This document shows, piece after piece, positions 4,537 to 6,006 of a stretch of 6,006 bases of DNA; position 1 is the first letter of the stretch, and each line of letters begins with the position of its first letter. The notes beneath the pieces are model-generated. The model made no database searches. It saw only the letters and a program-made list of their open reading frames with translations, and was not told where the DNA came from. The position numbers and the translations under genes are program-made. The stretch covers positions 1 to 6,006 of the forward strand of contig JAHJSX010000060.1 in assembly GCA_018830205.1 (NCBI GenBank), read 5' to 3'. Origin of the DNA: an archaeon (GTDB taxonomy: Archaea > Hydrothermarchaeota > Hydrothermarchaeia > Hydrothermarchaeales > Hydrothermarchaeaceae).

Positions 4537-5153
4537 TTATCATGCATTCCTATCGCTTTTAACATCGTAGTGAATGACTCTCCGCCAAAAAACGTCAGGC
4601 ATTTTCCTGCAACAGCCTTCTCAGCAAGGAGGAACTCTGTGTCAGTGACAAGTGCATATTTCACGGACTGGCTTAAATCTATTACCAGGGGGTCAACGAC
4701 GGCCGCTACCATATCATATGCAATGTAAGGAATTGAGGGCAGGAGATTGAAACCTACAAGGTTGCTCATGGCCGTAAGATAAGCGCTTACAAGTATGTTC
4801 CCGACCTCTTTTAGCGCCGATTCCTTTTCTTCGTTCATCTCCGTGTCGGTCTCACTCTTTCCCAGCAGGAGGTTTGCAAGAAATGTGGCCTGTTCTTCTG
4901 TGAAGGTCACGATTATACTGCCCTCAACTTCCCCGAATATCTTGAAAAAAAGCATAACTATGATATCATCCTCTTTTCCAAGAACGCTGGCAAGCTCCTC
5001 TATCGGCAGAAGATACGCTCTTGGAACATTTATGGTAATCCTTTTGGAAGTCATCTGCTCAAGTGCCGCTGAAGAGTGAGCCGCACCAATATTTCCCACT
5101 TCCCTGAGCGCATCCAGCTGCGCTTCGCTCAATTTAATGTCATTTTCCATCAC
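4533..5153 (-). CDS. cheC: CheC, CheY-P phosphatase
   Basis: CheC removes phosphate from CheY-P and is controlled by binding CheD. Counting from GTG, the 206-residue protein carries both phosphatase signatures of the form D/S-x3-E-x2-N-x22-P. Site 1 is D14, E18, N21, P44 (within DALREVGN). Site 2 is S112, E116, N119, P142 (within SALKEVGN). With both intact it should be a fully active two-site CheC rather than a one-site CheX or a degenerate form. Length is normal. The start is GTG 5153, seven bases after GGGAG and one base after the cheA stop, or ATG 5150 directly behind it; the difference is one residue. It is the middle gene of the cheA-cheC-cheD operon and overlaps cheD by 4 bp. Confidence 0.96.
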   Translation of the reverse strand: MMENDIKLSEAQLDALREVGNIGAAHSSAALEQMTSKRITINVPRAYLLPIEELASVLGKEDDIIVMLFFKIFGEVEGSIIVTFTEEQATFLANLLLGKSETDTEMNEEKESALKEVGNILVSAYLTAMSNLVGFNLLPSIPYIAYDMVAAVVDPLVIDLSQSVKYALVTDTEFLLAEKAVAGKCLTFFGGESFTTMLKAIGMHDK

Positions 5154-5154
5154 G

Positions 5155-6006
5155 TCATATCTCCCGATTAATCAGGGCGGTAGTATCCAATATAAGGGCA
5201 ACCTTGCCGTCTCCAAGGATAGTTGCGCCCGAGACGCCCTTTACATTAGCAAATATTGGGTCAAGCGCCTTTATTACTATTTCCCTTTGTACTATCAGTT
5301 CATCTACGACCAAGCCTACTTTCTTTGTTCCCCGTTCCACTATAACGATGGTAAAAGTGGGTCTTTCGGAATCTACCCCGTGTATCCTCAAGAGCGGTAT
5401 AACTTCTTCGAAAATCTTTATGACTTCCTGGTTCTTTATGGATTTTATATCTTCAGATTTTACATCCACTATCCTGTTAATATTTGCAAGAGGGATGGCA
5501 AAGCGTTCCCCACCCATTTCAACGAGCAGAGCCTGTATAATCGCAAGTGTGAGTGGGAGTTTTAATAAGACCTTTATACCTCTGCCTAACTCTGATTTTA
5601 AGTTCACGCTGCCCCCGATGGCTTCTATCTCGGACTTGACGACATCCATGCCCACGCCTCTTCCTGAAACCTTTGAAACCTTCTCTGCAAGGCTAAAACC
5701 AGGACGGAATGTAAGGTTCAAAATCTCTGAATCCGGCATCGATTCGGCCTCCTTTGCTTCAATTACTCCTTTTTTTATAGCAGAATTTTTAACTTTTTGA
5801 ACATCTATCCCTTTTCCATCATCCTCTACAGTCAAGGCAACGTGGTCTCGCTCCCTTGTCGCCTTTATTTTCAAAAGACCCGACTTTGATTTCCCCTGCT
5901 TTTTCCGCTCTTCGGGGGTCTCTATGCCGTGGTCTATGGAGTTTCTTATCAAATGGAGCATGGGCTCGGCGATTTTTTCAAGTATTGTGCGGTCAACCTC
6001 TATGTC
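5155..6006 (-). CDS. cheA: CheA, chemotaxis histidine kinase (C-terminal part; 5' end outside window)
   Basis: CheA is the receptor-coupled kinase that phosphorylates CheY and CheB. The window holds the last 283 residues, and the frame stays open to base 6006. Visible are the end of the P4 ATPase domain with the N box (HLIRNSIDHGIE, fragment residues 18-29), the G1 box (VEDDGKGID), the Phe-containing lid (FRPGFSLAEKVSKVSG), the G2 box (GRGVGMDVV) and GSVNLKSELGRG. The CheW-like P5 domain follows, beginning near LPLTLAIIQALLVEMGGERFA (5531-5593) and running to the end. The Hpt (P1), P2 and dimerisation domains must lie beyond the edge. No receiver domain is fused at the C-terminus. All ATP-binding residues look intact. 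The TGA at 5157-5155 is immediately followed by cheC, so the two are coupled. The promoter lies outside the window. Confidence 0.97.
   Translation of the reverse strand, partial: DIEVDRTILEKIAEPMLHLIRNSIDHGIETPEERKKQGKSKSGLLKIKATRERDHVALTVEDDGKGIDVQKVKNSAIKKGVIEAKEAESMPDSEILNLTFRPGFSLAEKVSKVSGRGVGMDVVKSEIEAIGGSVNLKSELGRGIKVLLKLPLTLAIIQALLVEMGGERFAIPLANINRIVDVKSEDIKSIKNQEVIKIFEEVIPLLRIHGVDSERPTFTIVIVERGTKKVGLVVDELIVQREIVIKALDPIFANVKGVSGATILGDGKVALILDTTALINREI

Noticed and set aside
5204..5800. Plus-strand frames opposite cheA, cheC and cheD (also 4127-4411, 4495-4728, 4795-5079, 5137-5565)
   Set aside because: They lie antisense to clearly recognised chemotaxis genes and show no family resemblance or initiation signals.

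Overview
This window is archaeal chromosome from a chemotactic, presumably swimming (archaellated) organism, most likely a euryarchaeote. The evidence is a Bacillus/archaeal-type chemotaxis set (CheA, CheC, CheD, CheR), archaeal TATA boxes with little or no leader, oligo-T rather than clear hairpin-plus-U terminators, and GGTGA/GGAGG ribosome sites. The sequence alone does not support a genus-level assignment.

Layout: (1) Positions 1-215 are the 3' end of a coiled-coil protein gene. (2) A very AT-rich control region (216-351) carries three copies of an AT palindrome and a TATA box. (3) A tightly packed plus-strand operon follows: a small winged-helix protein (343-636), a 539-residue coiled-coil protein with an internal duplication (626-2245), CheR methyltransferase (2251-3147) and a small cupin (3144-3458). 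Its genes overlap or are 5 bp apart. (4) A second AT-rich control region (3459-3564) holds oligo-T tracts, a TATA box and four exact-period 9-bp repeats. (5) A two-gene plus-strand operon encodes a ribbon-helix-helix (RHH) protein (3565-3753) and an unrecognised acidic 107-residue protein (3750-4073). (6) A minus-strand operon reads in from the right edge as cheA (3' part), cheC, cheD (6006 down to 4060). Its last gene overlaps the end of the 107-residue gene tail to tail by 14 bp.

Working model: CheA is the receptor-coupled histidine kinase. CheC dephosphorylates CheY-P and partners CheD, and CheD deamidates receptors. CheR methylates receptor glutamates. CheY, CheB, CheW and the receptors are not in the window; the unseen part of the cheA operon is a natural place for some of them. 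The coiled-coil protein, winged-helix protein and cupin are tied to CheR by gene coupling only, so their roles are inferred. The most interesting signals are the 9-bp repeat array in front of the RHH gene, the AT palindromes in front of the winged-helix gene, and the duplicated Trp-Trp coiled-coil protein made from the CheR operon.
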